Assembly (NCBI GenBank): GCA_017429765.1
Contig: JAFROJ010000056.1
Span: 62,001 to 126,000 of the forward strand
Length of the DNA stretch: 64,000 bases
Reading direction: 5' to 3'
From: Bacteroidales bacterium
Lineage (GTDB): Bacteria > Bacteroidota > Bacteroidia > Bacteroidales > UBA932
Within the stretch, counting starts at the first letter, position 1. Every line of letters starts with the position of its first letter. Under the pieces are notes generated by a model, which saw only the letters and a list, made by a program, of their open reading frames with translations, was not told where the DNA came from and searched no databases. Positions 1 through 7,860 of this stretch are shown here, in pieces. Both the position numbers and the translations under genes were made by a program.

Positions 1-276
1 TGCTATGACAAGTATTTCCCCCTCGTCGCCTCAAGCGTGGAGCAATGGAAGGAGGACCGCCTCTTCACGACGGACACCGTCTTGATCATCATGGGACTCT
101 CTGAGGCCAAGGCGTTTCCGGCCCTCCCCGTCAAGGTCACGATCAACGAGTACGTCGAGATCTCGAAATACTACAGCACCCCCAAGAGCCGGTCTTTCGT
201 GAACGGGTTGCTCGACCGTCTTCTAAAGAGACTGATCGAGGAGGGAGAGATTGTAAAGACCGGGGATTTTGCTTAA
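1..276 (+). CDS. nusB: Transcription antitermination factor NusB, C-terminal part (5' end outside window)
   Basis: The reading frame is open from base 1 and stops with TAA at 274-276, giving the last 91 residues of a protein. Family knowledge: NusB binds boxA RNA with NusE (S10) during antitermination of rRNA operons and is all-helical. What is seen: the tail carries the pattern typical of NusB C-termini, a helix with 'ITINEYVEISKYYST'-like residues (here TINEYVEISKYYSTPKSRSF), followed by the closing 'VNGLLDRLLKRLIEEG' helix. In Bacteroidota nusB is normally followed by yajC, YbbR-like and coaE, exactly the order here, which supports the call. The stop codon lies inside a candidate promoter box for yajC. 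Confidence 0.85.
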   Translation, partial: CYDKYFPLVASSVEQWKEDRLFTTDTVLIIMGLSEAKAFPALPVKVTINEYVEISKYYSTPKSRSFVNGLLDRLLKRLIEEGEIVKTGDFA

Positions 277-283
277 ATTCGCG
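251..283 (+). promoter_or_regulatory. Candidate promoter for yajC (TTG-N20-TAAATTCGCG)
   Basis: TTG at 251-253, then 20 bases, then TAAATTCGCG at 274-283, about 22 bases before the yajC ATG. The spacing fits the Bacteroidota arrangement TTTG-N19/20-TAnnTTTG, but the -7 box ends in TTCGCG instead of TTTG. The same ten-base form occurs upstream of several other genes in the window. It overlaps the nusB stop codon. Confidence 0.4.
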
Positions 284-305
284 TAGACTTAATTGTTTTT
301 TGATA

Positions 306-635
306 ATGAATATTCTTGCTTTCACATCCCTTCAGGCCTCTGGTGGCGGAGCCACCGGAGCCTCCGGAACCTCGTTCCTGATCATGATGGTCTTGCTGTT
401 CGTCGTCATGTGGGCTTTCATGATCAGGCCTCAACGCAAACAGCAGAAGGAGCTTGAGAAGTTCCGCAACGAGCTCAAGAGGGGAGACAAGGTCGTCACC
501 GCCGGAGGAATCTACGGTGTCGTGGACGAGATCAAGGATCGCTCCGTGCTCATCAAGGTGGACGGGGATGTCAAACTCAGGGTGGACAAGAACTCCATCG
601 TGAGGGACTTCACCGAGGACGCCCCGAAGGCATAG
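306..635 (+). CDS. yajC: Preprotein translocase accessory subunit YajC
   Basis: A 109-residue inner-membrane protein. Family: YajC is a small single-pass partner of SecDF-YidC at the Sec translocon. What is seen: a short N-terminal tail rich in Gly, Ala and Thr, one membrane segment at about residues 24-41 (FLIMMVLLFVVMWAFMI), directly followed by the family signature RPQRKQQKE, and a small basic/acidic cytoplasmic domain with GDKVVTAGGIYGVV. Length is normal for the family. The ATG at 306 was chosen over an in-frame TTG at 300, because the ATG lies better downstream of the candidate promoter and the two extra residues are not expected. Confidence 0.92.
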   Translation: MNILAFTSLQASGGGATGASGTSFLIMMVLLFVVMWAFMIRPQRKQQKELEKFRNELKRGDKVVTAGGIYGVVDEIKDRSVLIKVDGDVKLRVDKNSIVRDFTEDAPKA

Positions 636-657
636 CGGCCGGCAGCCCGTCACGCTG

Positions 658-1620
658 ATGCTGAAGGAAAGGCGTCATACTCTTCCCGGAAGGGACATCG
701 GAGTCTTTCTTATGTCCCTTCTCCTCGCTTTCGGCATCTGGCTTATCCACAATCTTTCATTGCAATATTCCGAGACCTTGTCGGTTCCGGTCGTCGCCGT
801 CTGCGACATCGAGGGCCACTCGAACGTCTCGGCCAACTCCAGCGCCATAGCCGCCCGTTGCAGGACCTCGGGTTTCTCCATACTCAGGGGAAGGCACAAG
901 GCAAAGAAAGAGGCGGTCCGCGTCCGCTTCGACTCCTCTGACATGCATCCGTCGGAAGGGGACATGTACTACATCACATCAGCGGAGTTAAGCAATTATG
1001 TCACAGACATTTTCGGGGACGGGGTCAGGCTTGAGTCCTTCCTTGCGGAGAGCTTCCAGTTCCGTTTCCCCGTGGAGAACCACAAGAAGGTTCCCGTGCA
1101 GGCTGTGACCCTTATCTCTTTCAAGCCGCAGTACATGGCCATGGGCCCTCTCAGGCTCCAGCCGGACTCTGTCACTGTCTACGGCGAGCCCTTCCATCTC
1201 GCCAACATCACCAGGGTGTTCACCCGCACGATGGAGCTGCCCAACCTCAAGTCCAGCGCTCACGGCTCGGTCAAGCTTGAGCCTATCCCCGGTGTCAGGA
1301 TTTCCGAGACCGAGGTCGGTTACTCCCTTGACGTGACACGTTACGTGGAGATAGCGACAGATGTCTCCGTCACCCCGAGGAATGTTCCCTCCGGGCTGAA
1401 GCTCACGATTTTCCCCTCGACGGCAAGGGTGGTTTACAAATGCGGGTTCCCGTTGTCGCAGGACCCCTCGGACGAGGTGACCTTCCACATCGATTACTCC
1501 GATTTCCAGAAGTCGATAGGGGGCAAGTGTATCGCCTCGCCGTCCAAGATCCCCGAGGGGGTCATAGAGTACTCGATCGAGCCCGAGGTGTTTGATTGTG
1601 TGGAGGAGAGCGCGAGATGA
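658..1620 (+). CDS. YbbR-like domain protein, membrane-anchored
   Basis: A 320-residue protein with one N-terminal membrane segment at about residues 14-33 (IGVFLMSLLLAFGIWLIHNL) and a long extracytoplasmic region made of beta-rich repeats. Family: YbbR repeats are found in cell-envelope proteins, including the CdaR regulator of cyclic-di-AMP synthesis in Firmicutes; the Bacteroidota member between yajC and coaE has no firmly assigned job. The phrase 'VPVQAVTLISFKPQYM' followed by 'SVTVYGEP' is typical of a YbbR repeat. The stop overlaps the coaE start in an ATGA, so translation is probably coupled. No cyclase gene is in the window, so a CdaR role is not implied. Confidence 0.75.
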   Translation: MLKERRHTLPGRDIGVFLMSLLLAFGIWLIHNLSLQYSETLSVPVVAVCDIEGHSNVSANSSAIAARCRTSGFSILRGRHKAKKEAVRVRFDSSDMHPSEGDMYYITSAELSNYVTDIFGDGVRLESFLAESFQFRFPVENHKKVPVQAVTLISFKPQYMAMGPLRLQPDSVTVYGEPFHLANITRVFTRTMELPNLKSSAHGSVKLEPIPGVRISETEVGYSLDVTRYVEIATDVSVTPRNVPSGLKLTIFPSTARVVYKCGFPLSQDPSDEVTFHIDYSDFQKSIGGKCIASPSKIPEGVIEYSIEPEVFDCVEESAR

Positions 1621-2243
1621 GGACAGTCGCGGTGACAGGTGGTATCGGGGCTGGCAAGTCTACAGTCTGCGCCCTTTTGTCCAGGCGCGGTGTCCCCGTC
1701 TATGACTCCGACGCCGCGGCCAAGAGGTTGTACAGCGAGGATGACTCACTCCTCGACTCCATCGAGGAGGCTTTCGGCCGCTCAGTCCGTACAGCGGACA
1801 AGAGGCCGGACTTCAAGAAGATAGCGTCCATAGTGTTCTCCTCGCCTGAGAAGCTCAGGGCCCTCGAGTCCATAGTCCATCCGGCCGTGACGCGCGATTT
1901 CCGTCGTTGGAAAGCGTCCAGGGAGTCCTATTTCGAGAATCTCGATCCGGGCGACATGTTCTTCGGAGCCCATCCTTTCTGCGTCATCGAGTCTGCCATA
2001 ATCCTCGACAAGCCGGAGATCCTGGCCATCGTGGACTATGTGGTGCTGGTGGACGCGCCGTTGCAGACCCGTCTGAGGAGAGCCTGCGAGCGGGACGGAA
2101 GCGACCCCGCCGATGTGCTGCGCCGCATGTCCGCCCAGAGGCTTGATCTCTCGAAAGTGGATGCAGTCATCAGGAATGACGGTAGCCCGGAGGATCTCGC
2201 CCCTGAAGTCAAAAGAGTGTTCAGCGATCTTGGAAATATTTAA
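1617..2243 (+). CDS. coaE: Dephospho-CoA kinase
   Basis: A 208-residue P-loop kinase catalysing the last step of coenzyme A synthesis, ATP-dependent phosphorylation of the ribose 3'-OH of dephospho-CoA. Seen: Walker A GGIGAGKST at residues 7-15, the family-typical VYDSDAAAKRLY, the IVHPAV motif near residue 85, and VVLVDAPLQTRLRRACERDG near residue 145, where CoaE usually has V.V.AP...Q..R...R. The frame is open further upstream, but ATG 1617 overlaps the preceding stop as ATGA and places the P-loop at the usual distance from the N-terminus, so I start there. Confidence 0.93.
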   Translation: MRTVAVTGGIGAGKSTVCALLSRRGVPVYDSDAAAKRLYSEDDSLLDSIEEAFGRSVRTADKRPDFKKIASIVFSSPEKLRALESIVHPAVTRDFRRWKASRESYFENLDPGDMFFGAHPFCVIESAIILDKPEILAIVDYVVLVDAPLQTRLRRACERDGSDPADVLRRMSAQRLDLSKVDAVIRNDGSPEDLAPEVKRVFSDLGNI

Positions 2244-2265
2244 TAGAGAAATAGTTATAAAACAA

Positions 2266-2706
2266 ATGAATATGAAAACCGATCTTTCGAAAATCCTGTC
2301 CATCTCCGGCCGCCACGGACTTGTCCGTTACTTGGCCCAGACCCGCGGCGGAGCCATTGTGGAGTCTTTGTCGGACGGCAAGAGGACTGTGGCCAGCGCC
2401 AGCAACCGCATCACATCCTTAGCCGACATCTCCATCTACACCGAGGAAGGGGAGACCAAACTCAAGGAGGTCCTTCTGAAACTGAAAGAGGTCCTGGGTG
2501 AGGGCGCCGCCCCTTCGGGAAAGGCTGACGCCGAGGAGCTCAAGGCCCTGTTCGCGAAGGCTATCCCTGATTATGACGAGACTCGTTTCTATGTCTCACA
2601 CATGAGGAAGGTCGTCGATTGGTACAACGAGATCAAGGACCACGCATCCTTCGATTTCGCCGATCCTGAAGAGGAGGCCGAGGAGAAAGGGGAAGAGGAG
2701 GCCTGA
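2266..2706 (+). CDS. DUF5606 family protein
   Basis: A 146-residue acidic protein of a Bacteroidota-restricted family of unknown function. The N-terminal part, KILSISGRHGLVRYLAQTRGGA followed by VESLSDGK and ITSLADISIYTEE (quoted in pieces), follows the usual DUF5606 pattern of 'AISGKPGLYKLISQ... VVESL... ...SLGDIAIYT'. The last 15 residues are almost all Glu, Asp, Ala and Gly. No signal peptide or membrane segment is visible, so it is likely cytosolic. ATG 2266 is followed by a second ATG at 2272; either may be used. It sits 22 bases after coaE and 5 bases before rimO, probably in one transcript. Function unknown. Confidence 0.75.
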   Translation: MNMKTDLSKILSISGRHGLVRYLAQTRGGAIVESLSDGKRTVASASNRITSLADISIYTEEGETKLKEVLLKLKEVLGEGAAPSGKADAEELKALFAKAIPDYDETRFYVSHMRKVVDWYNEIKDHASFDFADPEEEAEEKGEEEA

Positions 2707-2711
2707 CAGTG

Positions 2712-4022
2712 ATGAGCTCGCTGCGGGTGATGACACTCGGGTGTTCCAAGAACACCGTCGACACGGAGCGGCTGCTCTCGTGTTTGGACGGCGTCTATCA
2801 GATCCTGCCTGAGAATAGCCAGGGTCAGGTGGACGTCCAGCTCATCAACACCTGCGGCTTCATCGGGGACGCCAAGGAAGAGTCTCTTCAGGCTGTCCTC
2901 TCCGCCGTCGAGAGGAAGAAGGCGGGCGAGATCGGGAAACTAATGGTCTTCGGTTGCCTCTCCCAAAGATACATGGCCGAGCTTCCTGGATTGATCCCGG
3001 AGGTTGACGGCTGGTTCGGGGCGAGGGATCTGGCCCCTCTCGTCAAGGCGCTTGGAGGATGCCTGTCCGGACAGACCGGGCGTCACCGCGTCAACTCTCA
3101 CTCCTACGCCTATCTCAAGATATCCGAAGGATGCGACCGCCGCTGTTCCTACTGCGCCATCCCCTTGATCCGCGGCCCGCACAGGTCCGTCCCTGTCGAG
3201 GATCTGGTCGAGGAGGCCCGGTTCCTGGCCTCGACCGGGGTCAAGGAACTGATACTCATCGCCCAGGACACGACCTTCTACGGTCTTGACCTCTACAGGA
3301 GGCGGGCGTTGGCGGAGTTGATCAGGCGGCTCTCAGAGGTCGAGGGTATCGAGTGGATCAGGATCCATTATTCCTATCCGGCGGATTTCCCCGAGGATGT
3401 CCTCGACGAGATGGCCTCCAACCCCAAGGTTTGCAAGTATCTCGACATCCCCCTTCAGCACATCTCGGACAAGGTTCTCGGGATGATGCGCCGGCAGGTG
3501 GACGGGGCCTGGACAAGTGCTCTTGTCAGAAAGCTTAGGGAAAGGGTACCGGGAGTGGTCTTGAGGACGACCATGATAGTCGGCCATCCGGGAGAGGGCA
3601 AGCGGGATTTCTCGGAACTCCTTGATTTCGTGAAGGATGCCCGTTTCGAGAGGCTTGGCGCCTTCATGTATTCCGAGGAGGAGGGTACCTTCGGCGCCGC
3701 GAGTTACCGGGACAGTATCCCCAAAAAGGAAAAGCGCCGCAGGCTTGACGAGCTGATGGAGACCCAAAGGGGAATATCCATGGATTTCAACCGTTCCAGG
3801 GTAGGGACAGTGGTCCGGGTGCTCGTTGACGACGAGGCCGACGGGGCCCTTGTCTGCCGGAGCGAGTTCGAGAGTCCGGACGTGGACGGGGAGATAATTG
3901 TCCGTTATGATCCGGATTTATTCGGCGGGATGCCCGCTTCCGGACTCCGCGGCAAGTTTATTGATGTGAAGATCACCGGCTGCGACGAGTACGATCTCAT
4001 CGCCGAGCCTTTTAAAAGATAA
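2712..4022 (+). CDS. rimO: Ribosomal protein S12 methylthiotransferase RimO
   Basis: A 436-residue radical-SAM enzyme that adds a methylthio group to the conserved aspartate of ribosomal protein S12. Seen: N-terminal UPF0004 domain with TLGCSKNTVDTE and INTCGF; radical-SAM cluster motif CDRRCSYC at about residues 141-148 (CxxxCxxC) followed by AIPLIRG; LDIPLQHISD and RTTMIVGHPGE in the barrel; and a C-terminal TRAM domain. 'GCSKNTVDTE' and 'CDRRCSYCAIP' are the RimO rather than MiaB or MtaB versions of these motifs. An in-frame GTG at 2709 precedes ATG 2712; the ATG is preferred. Length is normal. Confidence 0.93.
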   Translation: MSSLRVMTLGCSKNTVDTERLLSCLDGVYQILPENSQGQVDVQLINTCGFIGDAKEESLQAVLSAVERKKAGEIGKLMVFGCLSQRYMAELPGLIPEVDGWFGARDLAPLVKALGGCLSGQTGRHRVNSHSYAYLKISEGCDRRCSYCAIPLIRGPHRSVPVEDLVEEARFLASTGVKELILIAQDTTFYGLDLYRRRALAELIRRLSEVEGIEWIRIHYSYPADFPEDVLDEMASNPKVCKYLDIPLQHISDKVLGMMRRQVDGAWTSALVRKLRERVPGVVLRTTMIVGHPGEGKRDFSELLDFVKDARFERLGAFMYSEEEGTFGAASYRDSIPKKEKRRRLDELMETQRGISMDFNRSRVGTVVRVLVDDEADGALVCRSEFESPDVDGEIIVRYDPDLFGGMPASGLRGKFIDVKITGCDEYDLIAEPFKR

Positions 4023-4026
4023 ACAT

Positions 4027-4992
4027 ATGGAAAAGACTTCGTTATCAAGAGTGATCGCGCTGGCGTCGGCGCTTCTGGCGCTCGTCTCCTGCGCTCCGCA
4101 GGCTTTTGTCGTCAGGCCTGAGATGAGGACAGCGTCCAAATCAGGTCTCAATCTCGCCGGGAAATCCCTGGCTGTCGTGTATCTGACTTCAGGGGAACCC
4201 CGCTCCGATAAGTTCAACGCCTCGATCGCCGACGGTTTCGCCACTCGCCTCGAGGAGGATTATTTCGGGGGGGAGAGGATGGTGGAGCTTTTCACCATGC
4301 CATCGGTGGCCGGTTCTGAATATTCGGCTAAGGACACCCTCGTGCGTCTCGTCATGGAGTCCGGGAAGGATGTCGTCTTCCTCTTCGATATTCCCGAATT
4401 GAGCGAGCCGGATGTCAGCGAGCCGCTTAAAGTCGCCGGCAACAAGAGAAGGGCGGGCGCCGACTCTGCCTATGTCTCCAACGTCGCGTTCTCCTTCGTC
4501 ACCAAGCTTTACGTCTACGACTCGATGAACAAGGACGACAAGGTCCTCGCTTACAACGGCGGCAAGACTCTCTCCGCGGAGGTGTTCAATAACGGCGAGA
4601 CTCCCAAGGAGACAATCGCCCTCCGGTCGCTGGAGTCCATTCCCGATATCGCCTCGAAGGCCGGCGGCCTCGCCGCCAACACCTTCCTGTCGACCTGGAA
4701 GCAGGACACTTTCATCGTGATCTACTACGAGGGCGCCGAGTCGGCCTGGAACAGGGCCGCTAGCCACGCCTACGCTTTCGAGTGGGACAAGGCCATAGAG
4801 GAATGGCTGACACTGGTCAACAACAAGAACGCCGAGAAGAGGGCCTGCGCCGCCTACAATATCGGGCTCGGCTGCTTCATGTCTGGTCTTCCCGACCTCG
4901 CCCTGGAGTGGATCGACAGGTCTGACAAGGACATGCCCGTGAGCCTCTCGAAAGACCTCAGGAACAAGATCAAGGAATACACAGGACGCTGA
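4027..4992 (+). CDS. DUF6340 family lipoprotein
   Basis: A 321-residue protein with a lipoprotein signal: hydrophobic segment then LLALVSC with Cys at about residue 21. The body resembles the Bacteroidales DUF6340 family: an alpha/beta N-terminal part with SLAVVYLTSGEP, then a C-terminal helical, tetratricopeptide-like stretch (AFEWDKAIEEWLTL, AYNIGLGCFMSGLPDLALEWI). Function is not known; members are envelope lipoproteins. Its stop overlaps the start of glpA as TGATG, so the two are translated together, although lipoprotein and dehydrogenase have no obvious shared task. It lies four bases after rimO. DUF6340 is assigned from memory of the family and is less certain than the lipoprotein call. 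Confidence 0.65.
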   Translation: MEKTSLSRVIALASALLALVSCAPQAFVVRPEMRTASKSGLNLAGKSLAVVYLTSGEPRSDKFNASIADGFATRLEEDYFGGERMVELFTMPSVAGSEYSAKDTLVRLVMESGKDVVFLFDIPELSEPDVSEPLKVAGNKRRAGADSAYVSNVAFSFVTKLYVYDSMNKDDKVLAYNGGKTLSAEVFNNGETPKETIALRSLESIPDIASKAGGLAANTFLSTWKQDTFIVIYYEGAESAWNRAASHAYAFEWDKAIEEWLTLVNNKNAEKRACAAYNIGLGCFMSGLPDLALEWIDRSDKDMPVSLSKDLRNKIKEYTGR

Positions 4993-6590
4993 TGGAAGAG
5001 TTCGACGTGATCATTGTCGGTGGTGGCATCACCGGAGCCGGCACAGCCAGGGACTGCGCTTTGAGAGGACTGAAAGTCCTGCTTGTCGAGCGGGACGATA
5101 TCGCCACCGGGGCCACCGGAAGGAACCATGGCCTCCTCCACAGCGGCGCCCGTTACGCGGTCACCGACAAGGAGTCAGCCACCGAGTGCATCAAGGAGAA
5201 CATGATCCTGAAGAAGGTCGCCAGGCATTGCGTCGACGACACTTCCGGCCTTTTCATCACACTGCCGGAGGACGATCTCGGCTACCAGGAGACCTTCGTC
5301 AAGGCCTGTCTCGAGGCCGGGATCAAGGCTGAGGTCATCGACCCGAAAGAGGCGATAGCCCTTGAGCCTTCTGTCAATCCCGGGATAATCGGGGCGGTCA
5401 AGGTCCCGGACGGCTGTGTCGATCCTTTCAGGCTCTGCTCGGCCAACGTCGTTGACGCCAAGCTCCACGGGGCCAAGGTCCTGGTCCGTTCCGAGGCGGT
5501 CGGCCTCATCATGTCGGGCGACACGGTCACAGGTGTCAAAGTCCTGGACCATGACACGAAACAAGTCACTGAATATCATTCGAGAATAGTTGTCAACGCC
5601 GGTGGCATCTGGGGCCATAAGATCGCCGGGATGGCCGGAGTCAACATCGGGATGTTCCCCGCCAAGGGCGCTCTCCTTATATTCGCCCACAGGGTCAACG
5701 GCATGGTCATCAATCGTTGCCGCAAGCCCGCCAACGCTGACATCCTTGTTCCGGGAGACACTGTCTGCATCATCGGAACCACCTCAACCAGAGTCCCTTA
5801 TGAGGAATGTGACGATGTCAGGGTCACACCTGAGGAAGTCGCCCTCCTGCTCTCAGAGGGGGCCAAACTCGCCCCTTGCCTGGAACACACCAGGATCCTC
5901 AGGGGCTACGCGGGCGTCCGTCCCCTCGTGTCTGCTGACAACGATCCCTCGGGAAGGAACATCAGTCGAGGGATTGTCTGTCTTGACCATGAGACACGCG
6001 ACGGTGTCAAGGGTTTTGTCAGTATCACCGGAGGAAAGCTGATGACCTACCGGCTTATGGCCGAGATGGCCGCCGACACTGTCTGTCGCAAGCTTGGCGT
6101 CGACGCCGCCTGCGAGACTGCCAGGAGACCTCTGCCCGGCTCGGAGGGAGGCGGTCTGGAGGAGATCGCCAAAAAGATATGGGATTTCCCGACCACAGCC
6201 CAGAAAGCCTCCGTGGGAAGGTTCGGCTCCAAAGCGGCGAATCTGGATTTCGACGACGAGAGAAGCGGGGTTGTGTGCGAGTGCGAGGAGGTGACCGTGG
6301 CGGAGGTTGACGCCGCCATCGAGCATCTTGAGGTGGGCGACCTGGTGGATATGCGCCGGAGAACCCGTGTCGGCATGGGACCGTGCCAGGGTGAGCTCTG
6401 CGCATGCAGGGCGGCAGGGCGGCTCGCGATGACCTGTCGCGGCGCCTCCAAAGCGAGGGCCGACCTGAAATCTTTCATGAACGAGAGATGGAAGGGGATG
6501 CATCCGGTGGCGTGGGGAGAGACCTTGCGTGAGAGTATCTACACGCAATGGGTCTATAACGAGGTGCTTGGATTAAACGAAGACGCATGA
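4992..6590 (+). CDS. glpA: Anaerobic glycerol-3-phosphate dehydrogenase subunit A
   Basis: A 532-residue FAD enzyme oxidising sn-glycerol-3-phosphate to dihydroxyacetone phosphate, the catalytic subunit of the GlpABC complex that feeds electrons to the menaquinone pool. Seen: dinucleotide-binding GGGITGAGTARDCALRGL near residue 9, ERDDIATGATGRNHGLLHSGARY (in pieces, the glycerol-3-phosphate oxidase signature), and a C-terminal BFD-like [2Fe-2S] region with CEC at about 430-432 and GMGPCQGELC at about 461-470. The fused Fe-S tail separates GlpA from aerobic GlpD. It overlaps glpB by ATGA, and its start is coupled to the upstream lipoprotein. No glpT, glpF or glpK lies in the window. Confidence 0.92.
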   Translation: MEEFDVIIVGGGITGAGTARDCALRGLKVLLVERDDIATGATGRNHGLLHSGARYAVTDKESATECIKENMILKKVARHCVDDTSGLFITLPEDDLGYQETFVKACLEAGIKAEVIDPKEAIALEPSVNPGIIGAVKVPDGCVDPFRLCSANVVDAKLHGAKVLVRSEAVGLIMSGDTVTGVKVLDHDTKQVTEYHSRIVVNAGGIWGHKIAGMAGVNIGMFPAKGALLIFAHRVNGMVINRCRKPANADILVPGDTVCIIGTTSTRVPYEECDDVRVTPEEVALLLSEGAKLAPCLEHTRILRGYAGVRPLVSADNDPSGRNISRGIVCLDHETRDGVKGFVSITGGKLMTYRLMAEMAADTVCRKLGVDAACETARRPLPGSEGGGLEEIAKKIWDFPTTAQKASVGRFGSKAANLDFDDERSGVVCECEEVTVAEVDAAIEHLEVGDLVDMRRRTRVGMGPCQGELCACRAAGRLAMTCRGASKARADLKSFMNERWKGMHPVAWGETLRESIYTQWVYNEVLGLNEDA

Positions 6591-7858
6591 GATTCGACAC
6601 AATTATAATCGGCGGCGGTTTAGCTTCGCTGGTTTGCGGCATCCGGGCCCGGGAGGCCGGGAAAAACTGCCTTATCGTTTCCGCCGGACAGAACGCTTTA
6701 CATTTCTCCTCCGGCACTTTCGGTCTTCTTTCCAGACTCCCGGACGGCACAGAGGTCGCCGAACCTCTCAAAGCGCTCTCCTTCCTTCCGGCCACTCATC
6801 CATATTCAAAGATCGGGGTCGACAAGGTGGCTGAATACGCGTCCGCCACAATCGGCCTTTTCGACTCTTGCGGTGTCGGTTTACACCCCGCCCCCGCCGT
6901 TGGCGAGGGGGACTTTCCCATCAATGGTTACCGTCTCACTCCCATGGGGACTTTCAAGCCTGCGTGGCTTGCGATGGAGGGCGTGACTCTACTTCCCTCA
7001 AAGGATGAGTTAACTTGGCGGAACGCGTTGATAGTCAACTTTTCGGGATTCTTGGACTTTAACTCTCTTTTCATCGCCGAGGGGCTTGAGAGGAAGGGTG
7101 TCGGGTGCCGGGTGGAAAGGGTGACTCTTGAAGAGGTCGAGAGGCTGAGGAAGAATCCCACGGAGATGAGATCAGTCGGCATAGCCAGGATAATGGGCAA
7201 GGAGAAGAATTGGAAGGAGTTCGGCTCCAAAGTCAAGGAACTCCTCCATGGGGAGGATCTGGTGATTCTTCCCGACGTGTTCGGGCTCGACGACAGGATA
7301 GTCACAAAGTGGATCGGAGAGATGCTGCCCGCCGAGGTCATGTTCGTCGGCACAATGCCGCCCTCTGTCCCGGGAATAAGGGCCCAGATGAGAATGAAGA
7401 AGAGATTCGAGTCCCTCGGGGGCACCTTCCTTGCCGGAGACACAGCCTTGGATCCTGCCTTTGACGGGGATCGTGTGAGGTCGTTGCGCACCGTCAATCT
7501 AGGCTCGATCGAGTTGAAGGCTGACAATTTCGTCCTCGCCAGCGGCGGTCTTTTCGGGAAAGGCCTGGAGTCATCGCCGGACAGGCTCTCCGAGCCGGTT
7601 TTTGGGCTCGACGTGGATTATCCGGCCGATCGTTCGATATGGCGCGACGAGGACTTCTTCTCCATCCAGCCTTTCGCGGGCATAGGCGTCAGATGCGACG
7701 ATGCCTTCCGTCCTTTCCGCGGCGGGAGGGTTGTCGAGAACCTCTATGTCGCCGGCTCTGAGGTCGGAGGCTGTAACTCCTTGTACGAGGGGAGCGGGGC
7801 GGGGGTCGCCATCCTCACCGCCATGAGTGTAGCTGAAAGAATATTATCCGGACAGTAG
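6587..7858 (+). CDS. glpB: Anaerobic glycerol-3-phosphate dehydrogenase subunit B
   Basis: A 423-residue flavoprotein, the second subunit of the anaerobic glycerol-3-phosphate dehydrogenase. Seen: N-terminal FAD-type fold TIIIGGGLASLVCGIRAREAG, then GTFGLLSRLP, and a C-terminal 'NLYVAGSEVGGCNSLYEGSGAG' segment (in pieces) like other GlpB proteins. In the E. coli enzyme GlpA and GlpB form the soluble dimer and GlpC anchors it to the membrane; this assignment is by family. Starts by ATGA overlap with glpA and is followed two bases later by glpC, so all three are one translational unit. Confidence 0.9.
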   Translation: MRFDTIIIGGGLASLVCGIRAREAGKNCLIVSAGQNALHFSSGTFGLLSRLPDGTEVAEPLKALSFLPATHPYSKIGVDKVAEYASATIGLFDSCGVGLHPAPAVGEGDFPINGYRLTPMGTFKPAWLAMEGVTLLPSKDELTWRNALIVNFSGFLDFNSLFIAEGLERKGVGCRVERVTLEEVERLRKNPTEMRSVGIARIMGKEKNWKEFGSKVKELLHGEDLVILPDVFGLDDRIVTKWIGEMLPAEVMFVGTMPPSVPGIRAQMRMKKRFESLGGTFLAGDTALDPAFDGDRVRSLRTVNLGSIELKADNFVLASGGLFGKGLESSPDRLSEPVFGLDVDYPADRSIWRDEDFFSIQPFAGIGVRCDDAFRPFRGGRVVENLYVAGSEVGGCNSLYEGSGAGVAILTAMSVAERILSGQ

Positions 7859-7860
7859 CC